Shown here: in pieces, positions 27,275 to 35,403 of the stretch
How the letters are laid out: each line of letters begins with the position of its first letter
Numbering within the stretch: position 1 is the first letter of the stretch
From: Caproiciproducens sp. MSJ-32
GTDB taxonomy: Bacteria > Bacillota > Clostridia > Clostridiales > Clostridiaceae
Length of the DNA: 64,000 nt
Direction: 5' to 3'
NCBI RefSeq assembly: GCF_018918055.1
Contig: NZ_JAHLPS010000073.1
Span: 29,514-93,513 of the forward strand
Notes under the pieces: model-generated
What the model saw: only the letters and a program-made list of their open reading frames with translations
The model's database searches: none
Told to the model about the DNA's origin: nothing
Program-made: the position numbers and the translations under genes

Positions 27275-27478
27275 ATGAATTGTTATAATTGTGGTAATTG
27301 TAAAGAAAATCATCCTACTTATTACTGCTTAGCGAAAAATGAAGTAGTAATAAACAAACATTATAGACCTGAGGAGAAGTCTAGAACTGGCTGGAAAAAG
27401 GGAAATAAGGAGTATGAAGTTCATAGAAGAAAATCTAGAAAAGAAATAGAAGTTCAAAACGAAAAAGGAGTGTATTGA
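27275..27478 (+). CDS. Small cysteine-rich protein of unknown function
   Basis: A 67-residue product not recognised with confidence. The N-terminal third is MNCYNCGNCKENHPTYYC, with five Cys and one His in 18 residues, suggestive of a zinc-binding knuckle; the rest is highly charged and basic (KSRTGWKKGNKEYEVHRRKS). It lies between obgE and yhbY and abuts yhbY, both ribosome-assembly genes, so an RNA- or ribosome-related role is conceivable. GGAGG lies 13 bases before ATG 27275, a little far, so the start is uncertain, but no better start codon follows closely. Confidence 0.7.
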   Translation: MNCYNCGNCKENHPTYYCLAKNEVVINKHYRPEEKSRTGWKKGNKEYEVHRRKSRKEIEVQNEKGVY

Positions 27479-27772
27479 TTGTTAACAGGGAAACAGAGAA
27501 GTTATTTGAAAGGGCTAGCAAATGGCATAGAACCCATTTTTCAAGTGGGGAAAAATGGTATTACAGAAAACTTTATAAAACAAGTTGATGAATCATTAGA
27601 GGCTAGAGAATTAATAAAGATAAAGGTATTGAATAATAGTCTTTTAGATGCTAAAGAAGTTGCACTAGAATTAGCAGAAAGTACTAAAGCTGAGTTTGTT
27701 CAAAGCATAGGGAATAAATTTATACTTTATAGAGAATCTAAAGATAATAAAAAAATTCAATTGCCTTTATAA
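27479..27772 (+). CDS. yhbY: Ribosome assembly RNA-binding protein YhbY
   Basis: A 97-residue single CRM-domain protein that binds 50S precursors. Motifs: LTGKQRSYLKGLANGIEPIF, QVGKNGITENFIKQVDESLE and a C-terminal VQSIGNKFILYRESK, with the family GxxG-like loop. TTG start behind AAAAGGAGTG, one base after the preceding stop. Followed by a strong terminator. Confidence 0.94.
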   Translation: MLTGKQRSYLKGLANGIEPIFQVGKNGITENFIKQVDESLEARELIKIKVLNNSLLDAKEVALELAESTKAEFVQSIGNKFILYRESKDNKKIQLPL

Positions 27773-27780
27773 ATAGTCTA

Positions 27781-27812
27781 AACTTCAGAAGTTTTTCTGA
27801 AGTTTATTTATT
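27781..27812 (+). terminator. Terminator after yhbY
   Basis: The perfect 10-bp stem AACTTCAGAA/TTCTGAAGTT with loop GTTT is followed by TATTTATT. Confidence 0.75.
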
Positions 27813-27839
27813 AAAGCAAATATAAGTGGAGGAGATAGA

Positions 27840-28448
27840 TTGAAAAGAAAAGTAGGAATTATTGGAGGAACTTTTGATCCTATTCATAATGGACATTTGA
27901 TGTTAGCAGAATATTCTAGAGTCAATTTTAAATTAGAAGAAATTATATTTATGCCTTCAGGGAATCCTCCTCATAAGGAAAAAGGAATAGTTTCACCTAT
28001 AATTCATAGATATAATATGACATTATTAGCAATAAACTCCAACCCTCATTTTGTACTATCAACATTAGAAATTAAAAAAGAAGAAGAAATAAATTATACA
28101 GTAGATACTATAAAAAAATTAAAAGAGATAAATAAAAACATAGATTATTACTTTATATTAGGAGAAGATTCCATAAAAGAGATTCATACTTGGAAAGATT
28201 ATAATAAATTATTGAGAATGTGTAAATTTATAGTAGCGCCTAGACCTTATTCAGATAGAAAAACTTTAATGGACAAAGTAAATAGTTTAAATGTAAAGTA
28301 CGGACATTCTATATATATACTTGATATGCCGTTAATAGAGATATCTTCAACAGATATTAGAAATCGAGTAAGCAAGGGATTGTCAATTAAATATTTAGTA
28401 CCGGAAATAGTAGAGATGTATATACAAAAACATAAATTGTATATTTAA
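27840..28448 (+). CDS. nadD: Nicotinate-nucleotide adenylyltransferase
   Basis: NadD converts nicotinate mononucleotide and ATP to deamido-NAD. The nucleotidyltransferase signature GGTFDPIHNGHL (9-20) and C-terminal ISSTDIRNRV are intact, with PSGNPPHKE between. 202 residues, TTG start behind GGAGG. nadD-yqeK-LCP-rsfS is a common Firmicutes order. Confidence 0.97.
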   Translation: MKRKVGIIGGTFDPIHNGHLMLAEYSRVNFKLEEIIFMPSGNPPHKEKGIVSPIIHRYNMTLLAINSNPHFVLSTLEIKKEEEINYTVDTIKKLKEINKNIDYYFILGEDSIKEIHTWKDYNKLLRMCKFIVAPRPYSDRKTLMDKVNSLNVKYGHSIYILDMPLIEISSTDIRNRVSKGLSIKYLVPEIVEMYIQKHKLYI

Positions 28449-28460
28449 TAGGAGGCTTTT

Positions 28461-29033
28461 ATGATAGAACAATGGATGCATGAAAAATTAAAAAAAGATA
28501 TAGGTGAAGTAAGATATAATCACTCCATTGGTGTTATGAATACTAGCATGGAATTAGCTAAACTTTATGGTTATCCTGAGGGAGAAGCTGAATTAGCGGG
28601 TTTTTTACACGATTGTGGAAAACTAAAAGATAAAATAAATTTGTTGAAAATTGCAAAAGAGTTTGATATAATTTTAGACAATGTTATGCAACATAATCCA
28701 GAATTAATTCATGGACCATTAGGTGAAAAAATAGCTATTAAAGAATATAAGGTGACTAATAAAAATGTTTTAAATGCTATTCGATATCATACAACTGGAC
28801 GTGAAAATATGTCTTTATTAGAAAAGATAGTTTATATAGCAGATATTATAGAACCAGGAAGAAAGTTTGAGGGAGTAGACACAATTAGGCAATTAGCTTA
28901 TGAAGACATAGATAAATGTTTATTGTATGCGGTAGACAGAACTATAGTATTTGTTATTTCAAAAGGGAAATTAATTCATTTAGATACAATAAAAGCGAGG
29001 AATCAGTTGATAATACTAAAAGATTTGGAGTGA
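28461..29033 (+). CDS. yqeK: YqeK family HD-domain diadenosine tetraphosphatase
   Basis: An HD hydrolase; characterised YqeK proteins split Ap4A symmetrically into two ADP. The HD motif is in AGFLHDCGKLKD, with the earlier YNHSIGVM His and the later NAIRYHTTGR His as metal ligands, and YIADIIEPGR near 125. It starts 12 bases after nadD behind AGGAGG. Confidence 0.93.
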   Translation: MIEQWMHEKLKKDIGEVRYNHSIGVMNTSMELAKLYGYPEGEAELAGFLHDCGKLKDKINLLKIAKEFDIILDNVMQHNPELIHGPLGEKIAIKEYKVTNKNVLNAIRYHTTGRENMSLLEKIVYIADIIEPGRKFEGVDTIRQLAYEDIDKCLLYAVDRTIVFVISKGKLIHLDTIKARNQLIILKDLE

Positions 29034-29039
29034 TTATGG

Positions 29040-29978
29040 ATGAAAAAAACTTTTTTTAAAACTTTTTTTGTTTCTTTTATTGTTTTTTCTTTAATATGGA
29101 GTGGATTTATATATAAAACAGTTATAAAAGCTCAAAGTGAAGAAGATGAAGAAATATGTAACGAAAGTTTTATTGATAGACTAATGCATGATAAAGATGA
29201 TATAACTTTTTTAATGCTAGGAGTAGATTCAAAAGATGTAAAAAATGCTACTAATGTTAGAACTGATACAATGATATTATGTAAAGCTAACAAATCTACG
29301 GGAGAAGTACATTTATTATCAATTCCTAGAGATACCAAAACTCATATTCGTGGTAGAAAGAATGAGGAAAAGATAAATCATGCTCATGTTTACGGAGGAC
29401 CTGAACTATCTGTAAAAGCTGTTAAGGATTTATTAGGTATAGATTTAGAATACTATGTTAGAGTGGATTATAATATTGTAAAGAAGTTTGTAGATTTGAT
29501 AGACGGAGTTGAAGTTTATGTTCCTATGGATATGAAATATACAGATCCAATTGCAGATCCACCACTATACATAGATTTGGAACAAGGTTATCAGACATTA
29601 GATGGGGATAAAGCTCTTCAATTTTTAAGATTTAGAAAAGGATATAAAGATCAAGATTTAGGAAGGATAAAAGCTCAACAACAATTTATTGAAGCAGTTT
29701 TAGAAAAAACTTTAAGACCTGGGAATATTGCAAATATTCCTCAAATGATAAAAGCTTATTACGATTATGTAGATACTAATATACCATTTGATGTGATGAT
29801 GAAATTTGCTATGAATGCTAAAAACTTTAGTCCTGATAAGGTTAGTATGGCTACATTACCAGGAGAAGGAGAGTATATAGGTAATACATCCTATTTTATT
29901 GTGGATAAAGAGGAATGTATTAAATTAGTAAAAACAATGTTTATTGAGGATAAATCTGTTGAAAATATAGAGAAATAA
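29040..29978 (+). CDS. LytR-CpsA-Psr (LCP) family cell-wall polymer ligase
   Basis: LCP enzymes attach teichoic acids or other glycopolymers to peptidoglycan on the outer membrane face. The 312-residue protein has one N-terminal helix (about 7-28) and the LCP domain: FLMLGVDSKD, NVRTDTMILCKAN, LSIPRDTKTHIRG, GLEYYV-like region IDLEYYVRVDY, and LQFLRFRKGYKDQDLGRIKAQQ split over the conserved Arg cluster. No unusual changes. Confidence 0.93.
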   Translation: MKKTFFKTFFVSFIVFSLIWSGFIYKTVIKAQSEEDEEICNESFIDRLMHDKDDITFLMLGVDSKDVKNATNVRTDTMILCKANKSTGEVHLLSIPRDTKTHIRGRKNEEKINHAHVYGGPELSVKAVKDLLGIDLEYYVRVDYNIVKKFVDLIDGVEVYVPMDMKYTDPIADPPLYIDLEQGYQTLDGDKALQFLRFRKGYKDQDLGRIKAQQQFIEAVLEKTLRPGNIANIPQMIKAYYDYVDTNIPFDVMMKFAMNAKNFSPDKVSMATLPGEGEYIGNTSYFIVDKEECIKLVKTMFIEDKSVENIEK

Positions 29979-30010
29979 GTAGTAATTTTCAATTATCAGG
30001 AGGTAATTAA

Positions 30011-30355
30011 GTGAAAGATATTGATAAAAGAGTATCTATCATAACAAAAGCTTGTTATGATAAAAAAGGATTTAATGTTAAAGTACTGAATTTAAAAAAA
30101 ATAACACCTATGGCGGATTATTTTATTATTGCCAGTGGAAATTCTACAATTCAAACAGTTGCTATAGCAGATGAAGTTGAAGAAAAAATGGGAACTTCAG
30201 GATATTCTCTATTAGGTAAAGAAGGATATCAAACTGGGAGATGGATTTTATTAGATTTTGGAGATATAGTAGTACATGTATTTCACAAAGAAGATAGGGA
30301 ATATTATAATTTAGAAAAACTGTGGGCAGATGGTGAAGAAATAGAATTGGATTAG
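30011..30355 (+). CDS. rsfS: Ribosome silencing factor RsfS
   Basis: RsfS binds L14 and blocks 50S-30S joining in slow growth. The 114-residue protein shows MADYFIIASGNSTIQTVAIA and GYQTGRWILLDFGDIVVHVF, then the FHKEDREYYNLEKLWADG end typical of the family. GTG start behind AGGAGG. Last conserved gene of the nadD group. Confidence 0.96.
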   Translation: MKDIDKRVSIITKACYDKKGFNVKVLNLKKITPMADYFIIASGNSTIQTVAIADEVEEKMGTSGYSLLGKEGYQTGRWILLDFGDIVVHVFHKEDREYYNLEKLWADGEEIELD

Positions 30356-30404
30356 ATAATTTATTTTAAATTTATATAAATTTAAAGGGAGGATGAATAA
30401 CATC

Positions 30405-30785
30405 ATGAATATAGTACCAATAAATACCAATAAGGCACCAGGAGCTGTGGGTCCTTATTCTCAAGGAATAAAGGCTGGTAATCTCATATTTACATCTGGG
30501 CAACTTCCAATAGTTCCAGAAACAGGTGAATTATTAAAAGATGATATTAAAGAAGAAACAAGACAATGTTTAAAAAATGTAGAAGCTATATTAAAAGAAG
30601 TAGGAGCAACTTTAAAAAATGTAGTTAAAGTAAATATTTATATAGTGGACATGGATATGTTTTCATCTATCAATGAAGCCTATGAAGAATATTTTAACGA
30701 ACATAAACCAGCTCGTTCTTGTATAGAAGTTTCAAGATTACCAAAGGATGGAAATATTGAAATAGAAGTAATTGCAGTATTATAA
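30405..30785 (+). CDS. ridA: RidA family enamine/imine deaminase
   Basis: RidA hydrolyses reactive 2-aminoacrylate and related enamines. The 127-residue product has APGAVGPYSQGIKAGNLIF, SGQLPIVPETG, and the catalytic Arg in PARSCIEVSRLPKDGNIEIE. The start is ATG 30405; an ATG at 30393 touches the AAGGGAGG ribosome binding site and cannot be used with it. Its 3' end overlaps, on the other strand, the extended reading frame of dacF. Confidence 0.95.
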   Translation: MNIVPINTNKAPGAVGPYSQGIKAGNLIFTSGQLPIVPETGELLKDDIKEETRQCLKNVEAILKEVGATLKNVVKVNIYIVDMDMFSSINEAYEEYFNEHKPARSCIEVSRLPKDGNIEIEVIAVL

Positions 30786-32095
30786 GTAGAGATATAAAAT
30801 ACAGAGTGCATTAAACCTTGCCTATATAGGCAAGGTTTAATGCACTCTGTATACAGAATTTCTCTTTTTTTTCTCAACCGTTTTCTTCTAAAGGATGAAA
30901 TTTGGATTATACTTAATATCCCAATTACGATAATATACCATTTGTTTATAATTTTTTGTATTAAAGTTAATGGAGGAATTTTTTCAATATTTAATGTGGA
31001 TATTATATCTACTTCTCCTAAAAATTGATCATTTAAATAATATTCTACTTTGCCTAAAGTTTGTCCATTTATTAATGGTGCTTCAATTACATCATTAAGA
31101 TATATTTTTTTCTCTATTGTATTCATATTTCCTTTAGGTATTGAGGCAGTTAAATCTTCTTTTAAGATGCCTGCTACAACTGGATTAGTTCCATTAGATA
31201 CTTCGATATTTTTTATAAATTGACCTTTATGTGCAATATGAACTTTTTCATAGTTATTAAATCCATAATTGAATAATTTATGGATATCTGAGTAAACTTC
31301 TCGCCCATTTGCTTTTAATACAACTGCAATTAATCTTTGATTTCCTCTTTCTGCTGAAGCTACTAGACAATTTTGTGCTGCTATTGTATATCCAGTTTTT
31401 ATACCAGTAATTCCCTCATATTTTATTGGAACAATTTTCCCATCAACATCAATTTTCTGTGTACTATATAATAGTTTATTAGCTGATTTTAAATATCGTT
31501 CTTCATTTTTTTTATTAGTTACAGGTATGATGTAAGTATAATTTTTAACTATTTCCCTAAATATTTCATTTTCCATGGCATACTTAGCAATTAAACTTAA
31601 ATCATAAGGAGTAGTAATATGGTTTTCGGCGGTTAAACCATTAGGATTAACGAAATTAGTATTAAGAGTTCCTATTTCTTTAGCTTTTTTATTCATAAGT
31701 TTTACAAATTCATTAATGCTACCAGAAACATGTTTTGCTAAGGCTAAAACTGCATCATTAGCTGATTCAATTAAAAGGGCATTTACTAAATCTTCAAATT
31801 TTACTCGTTCTCCAGGCTCTAAAGCAATGTGACTACCATCAGTAAGTTTTACAATTTCATCATCTATAGTAACATAATCATCCATGTTCCCATTTTCTAT
31901 GGCAAGTATGCCTGTCATTATTTTAGTAGTACTAGCAGGATGTAGTTTCATATGAGGATTTTTAGAATATAAAATTTGTTCTGTATCCATATCTATGAGT
32001 ATAGCGCCTTCTCCTGAAAGATTTAATTCTTCAGCATAGGATATATTATATGTAAATATTAAAAAAAGCAATATAAAATAAAAAAACTTTTTCAA
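30680..32095 (-). CDS. dacF: D-alanyl-D-alanine carboxypeptidase (DacF type) with read-through C-terminus
   Basis: A low-molecular-weight PBP that trims the terminal D-Ala of peptidoglycan stems. A signal peptide ends near NISYAEE; the active-site motifs are STTK in HPASTTKIM, SAN in IESANDAV, and KTG in GIKTGYT. A C-terminal membrane anchor and RRKRLRKKR follow, where such proteins normally stop. Here the frame continues about 55 codons, through a 54-bp palindrome and antisense to the end of ridA. A run of eight A (coding strand) lies in the basic tail: one base fewer or more would give a stop soon after, so a frameshift or a real extension are both possible. TTG 32095 is the start, behind GGAGGGAGGAAC. 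Confidence 0.9.
   Translation of the reverse strand: MKKFFYFILLFLIFTYNISYAEELNLSGEGAILIDMDTEQILYSKNPHMKLHPASTTKIMTGILAIENGNMDDYVTIDDEIVKLTDGSHIALEPGERVKFEDLVNALLIESANDAVLALAKHVSGSINEFVKLMNKKAKEIGTLNTNFVNPNGLTAENHITTPYDLSLIAKYAMENEIFREIVKNYTYIIPVTNKKNEERYLKSANKLLYSTQKIDVDGKIVPIKYEGITGIKTGYTIAAQNCLVASAERGNQRLIAVVLKANGREVYSDIHKLFNYGFNNYEKVHIAHKGQFIKNIEVSNGTNPVVAGILKEDLTASIPKGNMNTIEKKIYLNDVIEAPLINGQTLGKVEYYLNDQFLGEVDIISTLNIEKIPPLTLIQKIINKWYIIVIGILSIIQISSFRRKRLRKKREILYTECIKPCLYRQGLMHSVFYISTYNTAITSISIFPSFGNLETSIQERAGLCSLKYSS
30799..30852. terminator. 54-bp perfect palindrome between ridA and dacF (bidirectional terminator candidate)
   Basis: ATACAGAGTGCATTAAACC on the left reads identically on the opposite strand from the right end; every base from 30799 to 30852 pairs, giving a 27-bp arm. 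It lies between convergent genes. A T-rich stretch (TTTCTCTTTTTTTT) follows on the + side about 8 bases away. The palindrome lies inside the dacF reading frame as written. Confidence 0.7.
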
Positions 32096-32277
32096 ATGTT
32101 CCTCCCTCCTTTTATATATAATCAAGTATATCAAAAATAAATATTTTTTTGAATATAAATTAAAAAAAACCATGAATAAAAAAGGGAAATTAAATATAAA
32201 GTCGAATATTTAAATTAGTGATTGGATGATTTTATAAGTTTAAATTATAAGTAGAGGGATTTAGGAGAGGTGAAAAT

Positions 32278-32910
32278 ATGGATTATTTTACAAAAAAAGA
32301 ACAAATAGTTATAATATTATTGATATTAATTATTGTTTTAATATCTCTTTTTAATTTTTTAAAGAAAAATGATTCTTTGATAGGGAAGAAAATTGATGAA
32401 GAGAATAAAGAGAAAGTAGATCCTGAGGAATTAATTACGGAATTGGAAGAACAATTGGAAGATGACGTTGAAAATGGAGAAATTATCATGGTGCATATAA
32501 GTGGTGAGGTATATAATCCAGGTTTGGTAGAATTACCTCGTGATTCTAGAGTAATTGATGCAGTAAATTTAGCAGGAGGATTAAAAAAAGAAGCAGATTT
32601 GGATAGAATAAATTTGGCGAAGAAATTAGAAGATGAAGAAAAAATATATATACCAAAAGTAGGTGAAGATATAAACCCTGTTGAGAATTTTGTAGATATG
32701 CAATATGATAATAGTAGTGGTAAAATCAATATAAATATGTGTACTAAGGAAGAGCTAATGTCTCTACCAGGTATAGGGGAAGTATTAGCAGGAAGAATAT
32801 TAGAATATAGAGAGCAAAATCAATTTAAAAATATTGAAGATATAAAAAATGTATCTGGCATAGGAGAAAAGAAGTTTGAAAGTATAAAGGAATTAATTAC
32901 TACAAGATAA
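32278..32910 (+). CDS. comEA: Competence-type DNA-binding protein ComEA
   Basis: ComEA binds double-stranded DNA outside the membrane and hands it to the ComEC channel. The 210-residue protein has one N-terminal helix (about 11-26), an acidic linker, an SLBB domain (VHISGEVYNPGLVELPRDSR) and a C-terminal tandem helix-hairpin-helix with LMSLPGIGEVLAGRILEYRE and IKNVSGIGEKKFESI. GGAGAGGTG precedes the ATG. It ends 13 bases before selD, so the selenium genes may be transcribed with it. comEC is encoded about 9 kb away. Confidence 0.93.
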   Translation: MDYFTKKEQIVIILLILIIVLISLFNFLKKNDSLIGKKIDEENKEKVDPEELITELEEQLEDDVENGEIIMVHISGEVYNPGLVELPRDSRVIDAVNLAGGLKKEADLDRINLAKKLEDEEKIYIPKVGEDINPVENFVDMQYDNSSGKININMCTKEELMSLPGIGEVLAGRILEYREQNQFKNIEDIKNVSGIGEKKFESIKELITTR

Positions 32911-32923
32911 AGGAGTGAATGAA

Positions 32924-33955
32924 ATGACAATTAGATTAACAGAATTAACAAAAACATCTGGCTGAGCTGCTAAAATCGGTCCCGATATTTTGGCACAAGT
33001 TTTGTGTCATTTACCAAAAAATTATGATGAAAATTTAATAGTAGGTTTGGATACTTCTGATGATGCAGCAGTTTATAAGATAAATGAAAACTTAGCATTA
33101 ATTCAAACTTTAGATTTTTTTACTCCTGTAGTGGATGACCCGTATGTATTTGGGCAAATAGCTGCTGCTAATTCCTTAAGCGATGTATATGCTATGGGAG
33201 GAGAACCAAAACTAGCTATGAATATAGTATGTTTTCCTAATTGCTTGGATCCTAGTGTTTTAGTAGAGATACTAAAAGGGGGTTACGATAAAGTAAAAGA
33301 AGCAGGTGCTATATTAGTAGGAGGACATACAGTTGAAGATGATGAGCCTAAGTATGGATTATCAGTAGCTGGATTTGTTCATCCTGATAAGGTATTGACA
33401 AATAGTAATGCTAAACCCGGAGATGTGTTGGTTATAACTAAGCCTTTAGGTTTAGGTATTATTAATACTGCTATAAAAGGTGGTATAGCAGATAAAACTT
33501 CTTATGATGAAGCTGTAAAAGTAATGTCAACATTAAATAAGTTTGGTAAAGAAGCATTAGAAAAGGTAAAGGTTAATAGTGTAACAGACATTACTGGATT
33601 TGGGTTACTTGGCCATGCTCTAGAAATGGCTGAAAGTAGCGAAGTGACTATTAAAATTTACTACAAAGAAATTCCTTTAATTTCCAATACATTGGAATAT
33701 GCACGAATGGGATTGGTGCCTCAAGGAGCCTATAACAATAGAGGATATATTGGAGATAATGTGAAATTTAACAATCAAATTCCTGAAGAAATGGAAGATG
33801 TATTATTTGATCCTCAAACATCTGGAGGGTTATTAATATCTGTTCCTCAAAAAGAAGTAGATCAACTGTTCAAAGCTTTAGCAAACAATCCCATATCTTA
33901 TAGTATAATTGGAGAAGTGGTTAAAAAAGAAGAAAAATACTTAATTGTAGAATAA
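32924..33955 (+). CDS. selD: Selenide, water dikinase, itself a selenoprotein (UGA-Sec at residue 14)
   Basis: SelD makes selenophosphate from selenide and ATP. The true start is ATG 32924 behind AGGAGTG. The frame contains TGA at 32963-32965, in TSG-U-AAKIGP, where other SelD proteins have Cys or Sec at the active site; Lys17 follows as expected. Beyond it the frame runs uninterrupted to TAA for 343 residues, with [42 protein letters not shown] and [11 protein letters not shown] hairpin directly after the UGA fits a bacterial SECIS. A gene finder that reads TGA only as stop would lose the first 22 residues. selA follows 20 bases later. Confidence 0.96.
32969..32994 (+). promoter_or_regulatory. 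Candidate bacterial SECIS element in selD
   Basis: GCTAAAA (32969-32975) pairs with TTTTGGC (32988-32994, one G-U). A bulged upper stem, with C77/G78 pairing to C83/G84, closes a small apical loop around GGTC (32978-32981). It begins four bases after the UGA. A GGUC apical loop matches the SelB-binding loop of the E. coli fdhF SECIS. The pairing was drawn by eye. Confidence 0.6.
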
Positions 33956-33975
33956 AATATAAGGAGAAGGGTTAT

Positions 33976-35403
33976 ATGAAAGGAAATAAAAATTTATATA
34001 GATTAATTCCAAAAGTTGATGATCTATTAGAAAATGAAGATATTAACAAATTATTAGATCTTATGCCAAGAAAGTTAGTAGTAGATTCAATAAGAGAAGA
34101 AATAGATTTAATAAGGGAGGATATAAAAAATAAAGTATTAGATGAAGATAATATAAAAGAGAGGATAAAACTATTACCTAAACTAATTAAAACAAGGGCT
34201 AATAGGAAAAATTCCTATAGATTGAAAAGAGTGATAAATGGGACTGGAGTGGTAATTCATACCAATATTGGCCGTTCTTTAATTCATAAAGATGTTATGG
34301 ATAATGTAGTTGAAATTGCAACTAATTATTCAAATTTAGAATATGATTTAGAAAAAGGAACTAGAGGTTCTAGATATAGCCATTTAGAGGATATATTAAT
34401 AGAGATTACAGGTGGAGAAGCAGCTATGGTTGTTAATAATAATGCTGCTGCAGTATTGTTAGTGTTAAGTACTTTAGCTAAGAATAAAGAGGTTATAGTA
34501 TCTAGAGGTGAGTTAATAGAAATAGGAGGTTCTTTTAGAATTCCTGATGTAATGGAACAAAGTGGAGCTATTTTGGTATCAGTAGGAACGACCAATAAGA
34601 CTCATCTTTGGGACTATGAAAATGCTATTAATGAAGAAACTGCAGCATTATTAAAAGTACACACAAGTAACTATAGAATATTAGGTTTTACCTCTTCTGT
34701 ATCGGCAGAAGAATTATATAAATTAAAACAAAAATATAATATACCTTTAATAGAAGATTTAGGCAGTGGTGTGTTAATTGATTTATCAAAGTATGGATTG
34801 GAACATGAACCTACTGTACAAGATTCTATAAAAAGTGGAGTGGATGTAGTTACATTTAGTGGAGATAAATTATTGGGAGGACCTCAAGCAGGGATTATTA
34901 TAGGTAAAAAGAAATATATTGAAGCCATGAAAAAGAACCCACTAACAAGAGCATTTAGAGTAGATAAATTTACAATATCTGCCTTAGAAGCTACCTTGAG
35001 ACTTTATTTAGATGAAGAAAATGTTATCGAGAAGATACCTACTTTGAATATGTTAACCATGGGAATGGATGAATTAGAAAATAAAGCAAATATGCTGTAT
35101 AATTTACTTAAAGCAAAAATTAAACATGATGATTTAATAATAGATATAGTGAACAGTTATTCTGAAGTAGGTGGAGGGTCTTTACCATTAGAAAGAATTC
35201 CTACAAAATGTATTAGTTTAAAATTTAAAAATTCAAATATAACTAAATTTGAAAAGTATTTAAGGGAATTACAAGTTCCTATAATAACTAGAGTATATAA
35301 AGATACAATATTCATTGATTTAAGAACAGTAAAAGAAGAAGAGTTTTTCATAGTGGTTGATGGCATATATGATGCTTTAAAGGAACTAGGAGGAGTTGGG
35401 TAG
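33976..35403 (+). CDS. selA: L-seryl-tRNA(Sec) selenium transferase
   Basis: SelA is a PLP enzyme that converts Ser-tRNA(Sec) to Sec-tRNA(Sec) with selenophosphate. The 475-residue product has the N-terminal tRNA-binding part, NGTGVVIHTNIGRSLI, ATNYSNLEYDLEKGTRGSRY, and the PLP lysine Lys298 in SGDKLLGGPQAG. It is immediately followed by selB. Confidence 0.97.
   Translation: MKGNKNLYRLIPKVDDLLENEDINKLLDLMPRKLVVDSIREEIDLIREDIKNKVLDEDNIKERIKLLPKLIKTRANRKNSYRLKRVINGTGVVIHTNIGRSLIHKDVMDNVVEIATNYSNLEYDLEKGTRGSRYSHLEDILIEITGGEAAMVVNNNAAAVLLVLSTLAKNKEVIVSRGELIEIGGSFRIPDVMEQSGAILVSVGTTNKTHLWDYENAINEETAALLKVHTSNYRILGFTSSVSAEELYKLKQKYNIPLIEDLGSGVLIDLSKYGLEHEPTVQDSIKSGVDVVTFSGDKLLGGPQAGIIIGKKKYIEAMKKNPLTRAFRVDKFTISALEATLRLYLDEENVIEKIPTLNMLTMGMDELENKANMLYNLLKAKIKHDDLIIDIVNSYSEVGGGSLPLERIPTKCISLKFKNSNITKFEKYLRELQVPIITRVYKDTIFIDLRTVKEEEFFIVVDGIYDALKELGGVG

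Noticed and set aside
32911..32989. A short N-terminally truncated SelD starting after the TGA
   Set aside because: The upstream frame has a ribosome binding site, the conserved active-site segment and a matching tRNA-Sec and SelB, so UGA recoding is much more likely than a late start.
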